Shown: positions 1-8,114 of the stretch, piece after piece
Layout of the letters: the number at the start of each line of letters is the position of its first letter
How positions within the stretch are numbered: position 1 is the first letter of the stretch
Assembly: GCA_031181145.1 (NCBI GenBank)
Contig: JAPSLB010000045.1
Coordinates: 1 to 37,330 of the forward strand
DNA: 37,330 nt
Origin: Microvirga sp.
Lineage (GTDB): Bacteria; Pseudomonadota; Alphaproteobacteria; Rhizobiales; Beijerinckiaceae
Direction of reading: 5' to 3'
Position numbers and translations under genes: made by a program
Notes under the pieces: model-generated
Databases searched by the model: none
What the model was told of the DNA's origin: nothing
What the model saw: the letters and a program-made list of their open reading frames with translations, nothing else

Positions 1-23
1 CCCCTGCGGCCGCTTTTGCCAGG

Positions 24-179
24 TCAGGACGCCGCGGTCTCCGACGGCCGCGGACGCGCCTCGGCGCTGCGCACCAGCTGAACCACCGGAAACAGACCAA
101 TCAGAACAATCACCAGCGCCGCAAGCGGCAGAATTTGCTTCGCTGCGTTTCGGCTGTGCTTACATTCCGAAGCGGACAT
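24..179 (-). CDS. Small single-TM ORF, possible permease remnant
   Basis: This 51-codon reading frame starts 18 bases after the stop of the ABC ATPase gene on the same strand. It encodes a basic N-terminus followed by one hydrophobic helix (about residues 17-36, ILPLAALVIVLIGLFPVVQL) and a short polar tail. The helix resembles the first membrane segment of MalF-type sugar permeases, but the frame stops soon after it. It may therefore be a truncated permease or a spurious ORF. I see no Shine-Dalgarno sequence. The assignment is tentative. Confidence 0.3.
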   Translation of the reverse strand: MSASECKHSRNAAKQILPLAALVIVLIGLFPVVQLVRSAEARPRPSETAAS

Positions 180-197
180 ACGGGACATTGAGCCGCT

Positions 198-1280
198 TCA
201 GTTCAAGCGGTCGCCCGCCTCAGAGAAGAGGTGGAGGGCTTTGGCTTCGCCTGCCACGCAGAGCATGGTTCCAGGCCTCACCTCACTGGTCCGCGGCAGT
301 TCTACCGTCAGGAGCCGGTCTCCTCCGACGTCGAGATAGGCATAGGTCTGCCCGCCAAGCCGCTCGACGACGACCGTCTCGCCCTTGAGCCATGCCTTGT
401 CGGGGTCACAGATGCCTAAATCTTCAGGCCGAATGCCAACCGTCATAGGCGCACCATCCCCGCCAGGCTGAAGCGAAGATGCGGGTATCTCGATGACGTT
501 GTCGTTCTGGAGCCGCACGCCGAGAACCCCTGGCCGCTGCTCGGCCTTGATATTGAAAGTGTTCATGGTCGGGCTGCCGATAAAGCGCGCAACGAACAAG
601 GTTCGAGGGTGGTGATAAAGATCGAGCGGTCGGCCAACCTGCTCCACTCGCCCCGCGTTCATCACCACGATTCGGTCGGCGAGCGTCATGGCTTCGACCT
701 GATCGTGGGTCACGTAAACCGTTGTGGCGCGCATGCGGCGATGGAGCTTGGCCATCTCAAGACGCATTTCCACCCGTAGGGCCGCATCCAGATTGGACAA
801 AGGTTCATCGAAAAGGAACGCCTCCGGCTCCCGGACAATGGCCCGCCCCATCGCGACGCGCTGGCGCTGTCCACCGGAGAGCTGCCCCGGAAGCCGTTCG
901 AGGAACGGCGTGATCTTGAGAATTTCCGCAGCATTGGCGACACGTTCTTCAATCTCTGCGGCGGGGGCATTCCGCATCTTGAGGCTGAAAGCCATATTCT
1001 CCTTTACGCTCATATGCGGGTAGAGCGCATAATCCTGAAACACCATGGCGATATTGCGCTGGGCGGGCGGGAGATCGTTGACGACGACATCGCCGATCCG
1101 GAGCGTGCCCGACGTGATCTCCTCAAGGCCCGCGATCATTCGCAGAAGGGTTGATTTTCCGCAGCCGGATGGCCCTACCAGCACGAGGAACTCGCCGTCG
1201 CCGATGGTGAGGTCGATTCCATGGACGACCTCAAGGCTCCCGTAGCTCTTCCTGAGTTTCTCAAGCCTGATCTGGGCCAT
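198..1280 (-). CDS. Sugar ABC transporter ATP-binding protein (MalK/UgpC type)
   Basis: This 360-residue cytoplasmic ATPase would power the sugar importer encoded divergently at 3081-6106. It has a Walker A motif GPSGCGKST, a Q-loop MVFQDYALYPHMS, an LSGGQRQR signature, Walker B EAFLFDEPLSNLDA and the switch histidine in VTHDQVEAMTLAD. The C-terminal extension of about 120 residues contains an IRPEDLGI stretch typical of the TOBE regulatory domain of MalK/UgpC proteins. I chose the ATG at 1280 (MAQIRLEKL) because the upstream extension lacks family character. It is the only ATPase in the locus and lies on the opposite strand from its permeases, back to back with the GntR gene. Confidence 0.9.
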   Translation of the reverse strand: MAQIRLEKLRKSYGSLEVVHGIDLTIGDGEFLVLVGPSGCGKSTLLRMIAGLEEITSGTLRIGDVVVNDLPPAQRNIAMVFQDYALYPHMSVKENMAFSLKMRNAPAAEIEERVANAAEILKITPFLERLPGQLSGGQRQRVAMGRAIVREPEAFLFDEPLSNLDAALRVEMRLEMAKLHRRMRATTVYVTHDQVEAMTLADRIVVMNAGRVEQVGRPLDLYHHPRTLFVARFIGSPTMNTFNIKAEQRPGVLGVRLQNDNVIEIPASSLQPGGDGAPMTVGIRPEDLGICDPDKAWLKGETVVVERLGGQTYAYLDVGGDRLLTVELPRTSEVRPGTMLCVAGEAKALHLFSEAGDRLN

Positions 1281-1325
1281 TTGTCTCTCCGCCCTTGAGG
1301 GATCTCGATTGACGCAGTTGATTAG

Positions 1326-1339
1326 CATTATTGATAATG
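1326..1339. promoter_or_regulatory. Candidate GntR operator dyad in the divergent promoter
   Basis: The AT-rich stretch between the ATPase and GntR starts holds a perfect 6-bp inverted repeat, CATTAT-TG-ATAATG. It is followed by further TTAT/ATAA half-sites up to about 1350. Its position between a divergent transporter gene and a GntR gene suits an autoregulatory operator. This is inferred from symmetry and position only. Confidence 0.4.
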
Positions 1340-1375
1340 ATAATTATAAATGAACGCAACAGCAGTATCACGACG

Positions 1376-2065
1376 ATGCCCAGCCTCAATCTCCAGAAAA
1401 CCCACCTGCCTTCAACACCGCGCCCGGCGAAATCGGGCGAGGTCTACGAAGCGGTCAAGCGAGAGATCATGCTGGGCGGGCTGCCGCCAGGTGAGCCTCT
1501 TGTGGAGCTTGAACTCGCCGCATTCTTCGGGTGCAGTCAGGGGCCTGTCCGGGAGGCACTGCTCCAGCTGCAGGAGGAAGGACTTGTCATCAGACAGGGG
1601 CACCGCGGCACCCGGGTTGCCGATTGCACCGCTGACGAAGCCGTTGAAATGTTCCGGCTTCGTCAGTCGATCGAATGCCGCGGCGTCATCAGGGCCTTGC
1701 AGCGACCGAGTCGGACCCTCGCCGCCGATCTCAGGAAGCTGATCGAGGCCATGGAAGAGGCGGCTCTTGCAGGTGACGAGTACAAGCTGGCCGAGCACGA
1801 TCGAGATTTCCACCGTCGTCTTCTGCGCGACGCCAATCTTCCGGCGCTCGATCCGATCTTGCACCGATGCCTTGTACACAATCACCGCTTCAAGATTTCC
1901 CAATCCAAGGGAGAGCGAGACCTGCTGGCAACAGCCCGGCGCCATCTCTCAATCATCGAGGCGGTCGAGCGCTCGGATGCTGCCACCGCCGCACAGGCCC
2001 TGGCGCATCACATCGCGACCATCGTGGATCTCGGTCCCGAGGTTTTCACGGATGGGGGGGCGTGA
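1376..2065 (+). CDS. GntR family transcriptional regulator, FCD domain
   Basis: This is a 229-residue DNA-binding regulator. An N-terminal winged helix (VYEAVKREIMLGGLPPGEPL, then a recognition region around CSQGPVREALLQL) is followed by an all-helical FCD ligand-binding domain. Likely metal/ligand residues are the Asp and His of EHDRDFH and the histidines of RRHLSII and ALAHHI. FCD regulators usually sense small organic acids or sugar acids. Upstream in-frame starts at 1331 (TTG) and 1337 (ATG) are possible, but they fall in the likely operator. It is the first gene of the plus-strand sugar operon, and its TGA overlaps the next ATG by one base. Confidence 0.88.
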   Translation: MPSLNLQKTHLPSTPRPAKSGEVYEAVKREIMLGGLPPGEPLVELELAAFFGCSQGPVREALLQLQEEGLVIRQGHRGTRVADCTADEAVEMFRLRQSIECRGVIRALQRPSRTLAADLRKLIEAMEEAALAGDEYKLAEHDRDFHRRLLRDANLPALDPILHRCLVHNHRFKISQSKGERDLLATARRHLSIIEAVERSDAATAAQALAHHIATIVDLGPEVFTDGGA

Positions 2066-3084
2066 TGCGGGAGCGCCCGGAGGAGCTTTCCGCCGATCTG
2101 ACCCCCGACATGGCTGCACTTATGCTGCGTGTGGCAGAGGAGGATGGACCGCAGCCCGATCCGACCCTGCTTCCGGCAGCGGAAGGGCGCGCAGCAGCAG
2201 CAAAGGCCAATCAGCGTTGGAATGTGGATCTTCCAGCCATGGCCGACATCCGCGAGTATCTCATTCCCGCCGACACGGCTCTGGGCTCGGCTGCGTGCCG
2301 CACGAGAGTGCTCATTCCTGAGGAGCGCGGGCCGGGCACCCTGCTTTTCGTACACGGCGGTGGTTTCGCCTTCTGCAGCCCGGAGACTCATGAACGATGC
2401 GCCCGTGTTCTTGCCGTCGAGTCCGGCATGGCGGTCGTCGTGCCCGACTATCGTCTTGCACCGGAACATCCCTATCCGGCAGGGCTTCTGGATGTAGTGG
2501 CGTGTTTTCGCGCACTGGTCTCCAGGCCATCCACGTTCGAGCTTGAACCTGGACCGCTTCTGATGTCGGGGGATTCCGCCGGGGCCAATCTGGCGCTTGC
2601 TGCAACGCTCCACGAGCAGCGCTCAGGTCGCACACCCCCTGACGGTGGCATCCTGTTCTACGGCGTCTACTCGGCAGATCATACTTCGCCATCCCATATT
2701 CGCTTTGCCGAGGGGCCGGGCCTGACGACGGCGAAGATGAAGCGGTATTGGGATTGGTACGTTCCCAGTCATGAGGCTCGCCGCGACGTCCTGGCCGCTC
2801 CTCTGGAAGCCTCGGATTCCGAACTGAAGGCCTTGCCGCCTCTATGGCTGCAGGCCGCTGGGATCGATCCGCTCCTATCCGACACCCTAGCCCTCGGGAG
2901 ACGCTTGCACGATCAGGGGCGCGACGATCCCGTCAGTGTCGTTCCGGGCGTCGTGCATGGATTTCTACAGATGACCGCGTCGCTTCAGGCGGCGCGGGAT
3001 GCCCTGGCTGCGGCGGGCGCAGCCGCGCGAAAATTGGCGCAGACCAATGAAAAACAAACGATGCATCAACGGAGGAAATCATGA
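2065..3084 (+). CDS. HSL-family alpha/beta hydrolase (esterase)
   Basis: This 339-residue hydrolase belongs to the hormone-sensitive-lipase-like family, which cleaves carboxylic esters. The oxyanion-hole motif HGGG begins at residue 97 (LFVHGGGFAF). The nucleophile is Ser171 in GDSAG, the acid is Asp268 in GIDPLL, and the base is His298 in VVHGF, so the triad is complete. The start was set by the TGATG overlap with the GntR gene. The 3' end runs through the ribosome-binding site of the binding-protein gene and overlaps its ATG as ATGA. In this operon it may remove acyl groups from an imported sugar; that role is inferred. Confidence 0.88.
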   Translation: MRERPEELSADLTPDMAALMLRVAEEDGPQPDPTLLPAAEGRAAAAKANQRWNVDLPAMADIREYLIPADTALGSAACRTRVLIPEERGPGTLLFVHGGGFAFCSPETHERCARVLAVESGMAVVVPDYRLAPEHPYPAGLLDVVACFRALVSRPSTFELEPGPLLMSGDSAGANLALAATLHEQRSGRTPPDGGILFYGVYSADHTSPSHIRFAEGPGLTTAKMKRYWDWYVPSHEARRDVLAAPLEASDSELKALPPLWLQAAGIDPLLSDTLALGRRLHDQGRDDPVSVVPGVVHGFLQMTASLQAARDALAAAGAAARKLAQTNEKQTMHQRRKS

Positions 3085-4289
3085 AGAAGCTCATGAAGAA
3101 ATTGCTTGCAGCTTGCGGCCTGGCGGCCGGCTTGGCGCTCGCAGGCGGTGCGCAGGCGGAGACGGTGCGCTTCTGGTATCACTTTGACAATCCAGACAAT
3201 CCGATGTCGAAGCTCGTCCAGAAGTTTGAAGCCGCCAACCCCGGCATCAAGATCGAAGCCGAGAACATCCCCTGGAACAGCTATTACGATAATCTCTATA
3301 CAGCCATCGTCGGCGGGAATGCGCCCGATGCGGCGATGGTCAAGCTGTTCGCGCAGCCGCGCCTGGTCGAAATGGGCGCGCTGGAACCGATCGGCGACCG
3401 TATCGAGAAATGGTCCGGCAAGACCGATCTGCTTGACAACCTCCTCAGCCTCAACCAGGGACCGGACGGAAAGCAGTACTATCTGCCGATCCAGTACGTG
3501 GTGCTCTATCTCTATTACCGGACAGACCTCTTCAAGGCCGCAGGCCTTGAGCCGCCGAAGACCTGCGAAGAGTTCCTGCACGCCGCAAAGGCTCTCACCA
3601 AGGCGCCGGATGTTTACGGCTTCGGGTTCCGCGGCGGCAAAGGCGGTTGGGATCAATGGGGCACGTTCGTCTTCTCGAAGGGCGCGAAGTTCGAACAGGG
3701 CGGCCTCACGACTCCCGAAGCCATCGCGGCCAACCAGTGGCTCATCGATCTGCATCGTGTGCACAAGGTCTTCCCGCCATCCGCTCCGAACGACGGGTTC
3801 CAAGAGATCCTCGGAGCTTTCAAAAGCGGCAAGACAGCCATGACCATTCACCACATCGGCTCGTCTGCGGATGTGGTGAAGGCACTCGGTGACAAGGTCT
3901 CGGCGGCTCCCGTTCCCCGTTGCGGCGACAAAGCCTGGACATCCTATGGTGACGAGTCCCTCGCTGTCTTCTCGTCTTCCGGCGTGAAGGACGCCGCCTG
4001 GAAATGGATCTCCTTCCTCGCCGAGGGGGAGAACAATGTCCTCTTCAACCAGGCGACGGGCCAGCTCACCGTCACGAAGAGCGGTTCCAAGAACTGGAAA
4101 TTGCACGAGCAGCGTTTCGTTGACGCCACCGTCGCCTCGCTGCCCTTCGCCTCGGTGCTGCCCCAGACATCGGCCACGGCGGATTTCGTGAATACCGTAT
4201 GGCCGACTTCCATGCAGCGGGCGCTGACCGGCCAGATCAGTGCCGAGGAGATGATGAAGGAAATCGAGGCTCTGCTCGCGTCTCAATAG
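3081..4289 (+). CDS. ABC transporter sugar-binding protein
   Basis: This is a 402-residue periplasmic family-1 extracellular solute-binding protein. It begins with a classic Sec signal peptide (basic MKKLMKK, hydrophobic core, cleavage near GGAQA-E at about residue 26). The mature start ETVRFWYHFDNPDNP and the later NAPDAAMVKLFAQPRLVEMG segment are typical of carbohydrate/glycerol-phosphate receptors. A strong ribosome-binding site (GGAGGAAAT) precedes the ATG. The gene is followed by a hairpin that separates it from the permease genes. The exact ligand cannot be read from the sequence. Confidence 0.9.
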   Translation: MKKLMKKLLAACGLAAGLALAGGAQAETVRFWYHFDNPDNPMSKLVQKFEAANPGIKIEAENIPWNSYYDNLYTAIVGGNAPDAAMVKLFAQPRLVEMGALEPIGDRIEKWSGKTDLLDNLLSLNQGPDGKQYYLPIQYVVLYLYYRTDLFKAAGLEPPKTCEEFLHAAKALTKAPDVYGFGFRGGKGGWDQWGTFVFSKGAKFEQGGLTTPEAIAANQWLIDLHRVHKVFPPSAPNDGFQEILGAFKSGKTAMTIHHIGSSADVVKALGDKVSAAPVPRCGDKAWTSYGDESLAVFSSSGVKDAAWKWISFLAEGENNVLFNQATGQLTVTKSGSKNWKLHEQRFVDATVASLPFASVLPQTSATADFVNTVWPTSMQRALTGQISAEEMMKEIEALLASQ

Positions 4290-4301
4290 TCGCCTTGCTC
4301 A

Positions 4302-4325
4302 GGCTGCGCTCATCAGAGCGCAGCC
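4302..4325 (+). promoter_or_regulatory. Intercistronic hairpin after the binding-protein gene
   Basis: There is a perfect 10-bp stem, GGCTGCGCTC / GAGCGCAGCC, with an ATCA loop, in the 63-base gap between the binding protein and the first permease. No T-run follows. Such hairpins in sugar ABC operons usually protect the upstream mRNA from 3' exonucleases or partly attenuate transcription, so that the binding protein is made in excess. Confidence 0.6.
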
Positions 4326-4352
4326 GCCCATTCATGTTAAGAGACTTTGCCC

Positions 4353-5273
4353 ATGTCCTTTTCCGCAGCCTTGCCTGACCAGGCGGCGCCCGCGCGCATG
4401 TGGCGCAATCGCCTGCTGCCCTACGGCCTGCTCACCCCAGCGGTTCTGGTGACGGTCGTAATCGTCTTCCTGCCAATGATCGAGGCGATCGTCACGAGTC
4501 TCTACGAGTTCGTGCTGTTCAGGCCCAATGCGGCCCGTTTCGTGGGCTTGGACAACTACACCAAGCTCCTCCAGGACCCGGTTTTCTGGATCACCCTCAA
4601 GCATACAGCCATATGGATCGGGCTGACGGTTCCGCTTCAGATGGGATTAGGCCTGCTAGCGGCGCTGATCCTCAATCGCCAATTTCCTTGGCGCGGCCTC
4701 GCCCGTGCCCTGGTGATCATTCCTTGGGCTCTCCCCAGTGTGGTGATCGCTCTGATGTGGCGTTGGATCTACGATGCCAATACGGGCGTCTTGAACGAGA
4801 TTCTGCTCCGCCTGTCGATCATTCAATCCGCCGTTCCATGGCTCGCTGACCCTGACAAGGCACTCTACGCCATCGTTGTGACCCTCACTTGGCAGGGATT
4901 CCCGTTCTTCGCGGTCATGATCCTCGCAGGTCTTCAGGGGATCCCTAGAAGCCGCTACGAAGCCGCAGCCATCGACGGCGCAAGCGCATGGAGACAGTTC
5001 CGGCATGTGACGTTGCCGGGCATTGCGGGCGTGCTCGCAACCGCTGGCCTCCTGCGCATCATCTGGGTGGCAAACTCCATCGACGTGATCTTCGTGATGA
5101 CCGGCGGCGGGCCCGGCTATGCAACCCAGACGCTGCCCCTTTATGCCTTTGTGAAGGCGCGACAGAACCTCGACTTCGGCTATGGCACTACCATTGCCGT
5201 GATGTTCACGCTGCTGCTGGGCATCGTCGTCGCCTTCTACATCGCACGCACATCCCGAGAGGTGGAGCGATGA
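4353..5273 (+). CDS. Sugar ABC transporter permease (MalF/UgpA type)
   Basis: This 306-residue inner-membrane permease has about six hydrophobic segments, starting with LLPYGLLTPAVLVTVVIVFL. The EAA loop that docks the ATPase is present near residues 205-225 (YEAAAIDGASAWRQFRHVTL), followed by the conserved P-G. It forms the channel with the next gene product. The ATG at 4353 was preferred over the TTG two codons upstream. Its stop overlaps the next start as ATGA, indicating translational coupling. Confidence 0.9.
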   Translation: MSFSAALPDQAAPARMWRNRLLPYGLLTPAVLVTVVIVFLPMIEAIVTSLYEFVLFRPNAARFVGLDNYTKLLQDPVFWITLKHTAIWIGLTVPLQMGLGLLAALILNRQFPWRGLARALVIIPWALPSVVIALMWRWIYDANTGVLNEILLRLSIIQSAVPWLADPDKALYAIVVTLTWQGFPFFAVMILAGLQGIPRSRYEAAAIDGASAWRQFRHVTLPGIAGVLATAGLLRIIWVANSIDVIFVMTGGGPGYATQTLPLYAFVKARQNLDFGYGTTIAVMFTLLLGIVVAFYIARTSREVER

Positions 5274-6106
5274 TCACGAACCCACCCTTGATGCGCCGCA
5301 TCCTGACCACGGACCTTCCCGCGCTCGGAATCGTTCTCCTGGCCATCGGCCCCTTCATGTGGATGCTCATGACATCCTTCACCCCGCAGGAGAGCCTCGC
5401 AGCGTTGGGTGTTGCTATCAGCCCCGCAAATTGGTCGCTCGACAACTACCTGCGCCTTGTCTCCCGCACGTCGTTCCTCGGCAATATGGGGCATAGCCTC
5501 ATCGTAGCCGCCGGGACAACAGCGCTTGGCCTCTTCGTTTCGGTCACCGCGGCATACGCATTCTCCCGATTCCGGTTTGCGGGCCGCCGCGTGCTGATGC
5601 TGCAGTTTCTGCTCGTCAACATGTTCCCTGTGGTGCTCCTGATCCTGCCGCTTTTCGTGATGATGCGGCGCTTAGGCCTGCTCGACACCCATGCCGCTCT
5701 CATCATCGCCAACGCGACTGTGGCCATTCCGTTCTCCGTCTGGATGCTGACGAGCTACATCAACGCGATTCCAAGAAGTCTTGACGAGGCGGCAATGACG
5801 GATGGCTGCAGCCGGCTCCAGGCACTCAGGCGGGTCATTCTGCCCCTCGCCATGCCCGGCATCATCTCGACTGGCATCTACATCTTCATCACGGCCTGGA
5901 ACGAGTATCTCTACGCGCTCACGCTCGGCGGCCGGAACGTTCGCACGGTTACCGTCGCCATCCAGACCCTGATCGGCGAGTATCAGATCGAGTGGGGCCT
6001 CCTCTCAGCGGGCGGAGTCGTCGGCGCTCTGCCGGCGACCCTTCTGTTCCTCATCGCTCAGCGACGATTGATCGGCGGGCTCACCCAGGGGGCAGTCAAA
6101 GGCTGA
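5270..6106 (+). CDS. Sugar ABC transporter permease (MalG/UgpE type)
   Basis: This 278-residue second permease has six predicted membrane helices. It begins after a short cytoplasmic N-terminus with ALGIVLLAIGPFMWMLMTSF. The EAA loop is visible as SLDEAAMTDGCSRLQALRRV with the following LPLAMPG. The length is typical for MalG-like proteins. It starts inside the stop of the preceding permease (ATGA) and completes the importer with the binding protein at 3081 and the divergent ATPase at 198-1280. Confidence 0.9.
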   Translation: MITNPPLMRRILTTDLPALGIVLLAIGPFMWMLMTSFTPQESLAALGVAISPANWSLDNYLRLVSRTSFLGNMGHSLIVAAGTTALGLFVSVTAAYAFSRFRFAGRRVLMLQFLLVNMFPVVLLILPLFVMMRRLGLLDTHAALIIANATVAIPFSVWMLTSYINAIPRSLDEAAMTDGCSRLQALRRVILPLAMPGIISTGIYIFITAWNEYLYALTLGGRNVRTVTVAIQTLIGEYQIEWGLLSAGGVVGALPATLLFLIAQRRLIGGLTQGAVKG

Positions 6107-6137
6107 TCCGAGATCACGATATCAAACAAGGACGATC

Positions 6138-7019
6138 ATGAATCCCATCGGTCTTATCTCCATGCAGTATGCCCGGCCATTCACCGCCGAGCACTTCCCG
6201 CTATTCGGACGAATGAAATCGCTCGGCTTCGACTTCGTCGAGCTTCTCGTGCCCGAGCCTGGCGAGATCGATTTGAGCGCCGCTCGCCGTGCTCTCGACG
6301 ACGCCGATCTCGGAGTGGTTCTGGCCGCGAGGGTCAATCTGCAACGCAATCTGGCGAGCGATGATCGATCAGCTCATCTCGCGGGGGTCGACTATCTGCG
6401 CTATGCCGCCGATTGTGCGGCGGCCTTGGGTGCCGAGGTCGTTGGCGGCCCTTTGACAGGTAATCCTCTGGTTTTCGCGGGACGCCCCCCTGCACCGGTC
6501 CAAGAGGACGAGAGACTTGCTCGCAAGGAGCGCTGCGTGACCGGCCTTCAGAAAGCTGGTGATCATGCGGCCTCTGTCGGCGTCGCGCTGGCCGTCGAAC
6601 CGCTCAATCGCTTCGAGAGCGATGTGCTCTGTACGACTCAGCAGGCGCTCGAACTCCTGGACGCCGTCGATCACAGGGCGGTAGGGCTGATGCTCGACAC
6701 GTTCCACATGCATATGGAGGAATCCTCGATCGCAGAGGCTATCCGGCTCGCCGGCCCGCGCACCATCCACTTTCAGGCAAATGAGAACCATCGGGGCTTT
6801 TTAGGAACCGGATCCACCGATTGGGTCGAGGTCTGCCGTGCTCTCCACGATGTCAGATATCAAGGGCCGATCTCGCTTGAGCCCTTCCGTCGCAACGACG
6901 ATCGCTTCGGCGTTCCCTTCGCTCAATGGCGTCCGCCCCACGAGGACGAGAGCGAGCGTCTTTCCGACAGTGTATCCTTTCTCAAATCCCACCTTAACCT
7001 GACGAGATATCGGCGATGA
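6138..7019 (+). CDS. Sugar phosphate isomerase/epimerase (TIM barrel)
   Basis: This 293-residue protein belongs to the xylose-isomerase-like AP-endonuclease-2 TIM-barrel family. Members isomerise or epimerise sugars or keto-sugars, usually with a divalent metal. The typical pattern is present: VEPLNRFESD (metal-binding Glu), LMLDTFHMHMEE (Asp/His), HFQANENHRGFLGTG and ISLEPF near the C-terminus. The next gene starts four bases before its end (ATGA overlap). Together with the Gfo/Idh/MocA dehydrogenase it probably converts the imported sugar or inositol-like compound. The substrate is not identifiable. Confidence 0.85.
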   Translation: MNPIGLISMQYARPFTAEHFPLFGRMKSLGFDFVELLVPEPGEIDLSAARRALDDADLGVVLAARVNLQRNLASDDRSAHLAGVDYLRYAADCAAALGAEVVGGPLTGNPLVFAGRPPAPVQEDERLARKERCVTGLQKAGDHAASVGVALAVEPLNRFESDVLCTTQQALELLDAVDHRAVGLMLDTFHMHMEESSIAEAIRLAGPRTIHFQANENHRGFLGTGSTDWVEVCRALHDVRYQGPISLEPFRRNDDRFGVPFAQWRPPHEDESERLSDSVSFLKSHLNLTRYRR

Positions 7020-8011
7020 CCCTCAAAGTTGGCTGGATTGGCTGCGGCACTCATGCAACACAGATGCTGCTTCCTCAACTTGTGCGCCATGATGTTGAGG
7101 TCGTCGCCTTATGCGACCTCGACGGAGTGCGGCTGAGCCAGGCAGGCAGGCAGTTCGGCGTCAAGAACCTCCTGTCGAACGCTTACGAACTCATCAATTC
7201 CCCTGGAATCGACATGGTCGGTATGGCCGTTGGTCCCGATCAGCATCTCGCCTTCGGCAAGGCCGCTCTCGAGCGTGGCCTGCCGGTCTTCATGGAGAAG
7301 CCGCCAGCTCCGAACGCGGAGGGGGCCCGCGAGCTCCTCAGGATATCCGAACGCAATGGCAAGCCGCTGGTGCTCGGATTCATGAAGCGTTATTCAGTCG
7401 GAAACCGGATCGCACGCAACATCATCTCGTCCGGGCGCTTCGGACGGGTTCTGGGGCTCACTGGCTATTATATGACGGCGCCGACCTACTTCGCCGGCAA
7501 CGTAGATTATTCAGGATTCTTCCTTCACCACTGTGTCCATTACATGGACCTGGTGTCGTTCTTCGTCTCCCCCGTACGCGAGATGAACGCTCGCAAAGTC
7601 GAGGCGGCTCCTGGACGAATCCTCTTCCACGCGGATTTCGGTTTCGAATGCGGTGCCATCGGCACCATCGCCATGGGGACGGTTCAGTCGCGCGGCACTC
7701 CCGTCGAGCGAATCGAACTGATGGGGGACCATCAGCGGCTGGAGGTCGACGACGTGATCGAGGTCAGATGGAACCGGAATCCACCCTTCAAGACCCACGA
7801 TCTCTCCGCAACGTTGAGCGAAGATGTCGATACCTTGACCTGGAAGCCGAACTTCACTGCGGCGGCGAATGAGGACCATAAGGGCTATCACGCTTTGCTG
7901 ACCGATGCGGTGCGCCTTTTCCGGGGCGAGGCCTCCGCCGCACCAACGATCACGGATGGGGTCGTCGCCATGGAGAGACTGGAGAAGCTCCGGATGCTCC
8001 TCAGCCTTTAG
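7016..8011 (+). CDS. Gfo/Idh/MocA family oxidoreductase
   Basis: This is a 331-residue NAD(P)-dependent dehydrogenase. The N-terminal Rossmann fold starts with VGWIGCGTHATQML. The family EKP motif is present (VFMEKPPAPN, Lys expected in catalysis), followed by the C-terminal alpha/beta domain containing FLHHCVHYMDL. Related enzymes oxidise sugars, inositols or their acids. It is the last gene of the sugar operon, coupled to the isomerase by a four-base overlap. A palindromic repeat (8061-8112) follows its stop. Confidence 0.87.
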   Translation: MTLKVGWIGCGTHATQMLLPQLVRHDVEVVALCDLDGVRLSQAGRQFGVKNLLSNAYELINSPGIDMVGMAVGPDQHLAFGKAALERGLPVFMEKPPAPNAEGARELLRISERNGKPLVLGFMKRYSVGNRIARNIISSGRFGRVLGLTGYYMTAPTYFAGNVDYSGFFLHHCVHYMDLVSFFVSPVREMNARKVEAAPGRILFHADFGFECGAIGTIAMGTVQSRGTPVERIELMGDHQRLEVDDVIEVRWNRNPPFKTHDLSATLSEDVDTLTWKPNFTAAANEDHKGYHALLTDAVRLFRGEASAAPTITDGVVAMERLEKLRMLLSL

Positions 8012-8060
8012 CGCCTCGTCCGATACCGGAGGCAGTGATCCGAAAGATGCGCGTGTAAGA

Positions 8061-8112
8061 GAGCATCGGATGGACCCCGAAAGTGCAGATCCGCCTTTTA
8101 TGTCCGATGCTC
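8061..8112. repeat. Dispersed palindromic repeat, copy A
   Basis: This is a 52-base element with perfect 10-bp terminal inverted arms GAGCATCGGA / TCCGATGCTC. It matches elements at 28071-28125 and 24396-24452 in arms, length and internal pattern (a CCCGAAAGTGC-like block then a CTTTT/TTTC block). It lies between the stop of the oxidoreductase gene and the 3' end of the decayed PAS-GGDEF gene. It looks like an intergenic REP-like element. Confidence 0.75.
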
Positions 8113-8114
8113 TG

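Noticed and set aside
3066..4286. 406-codon minus-strand frame opposite the sugar-binding protein
   Set aside because: Shadow of a gene with signal peptide, ribosome-binding site and family motifs.
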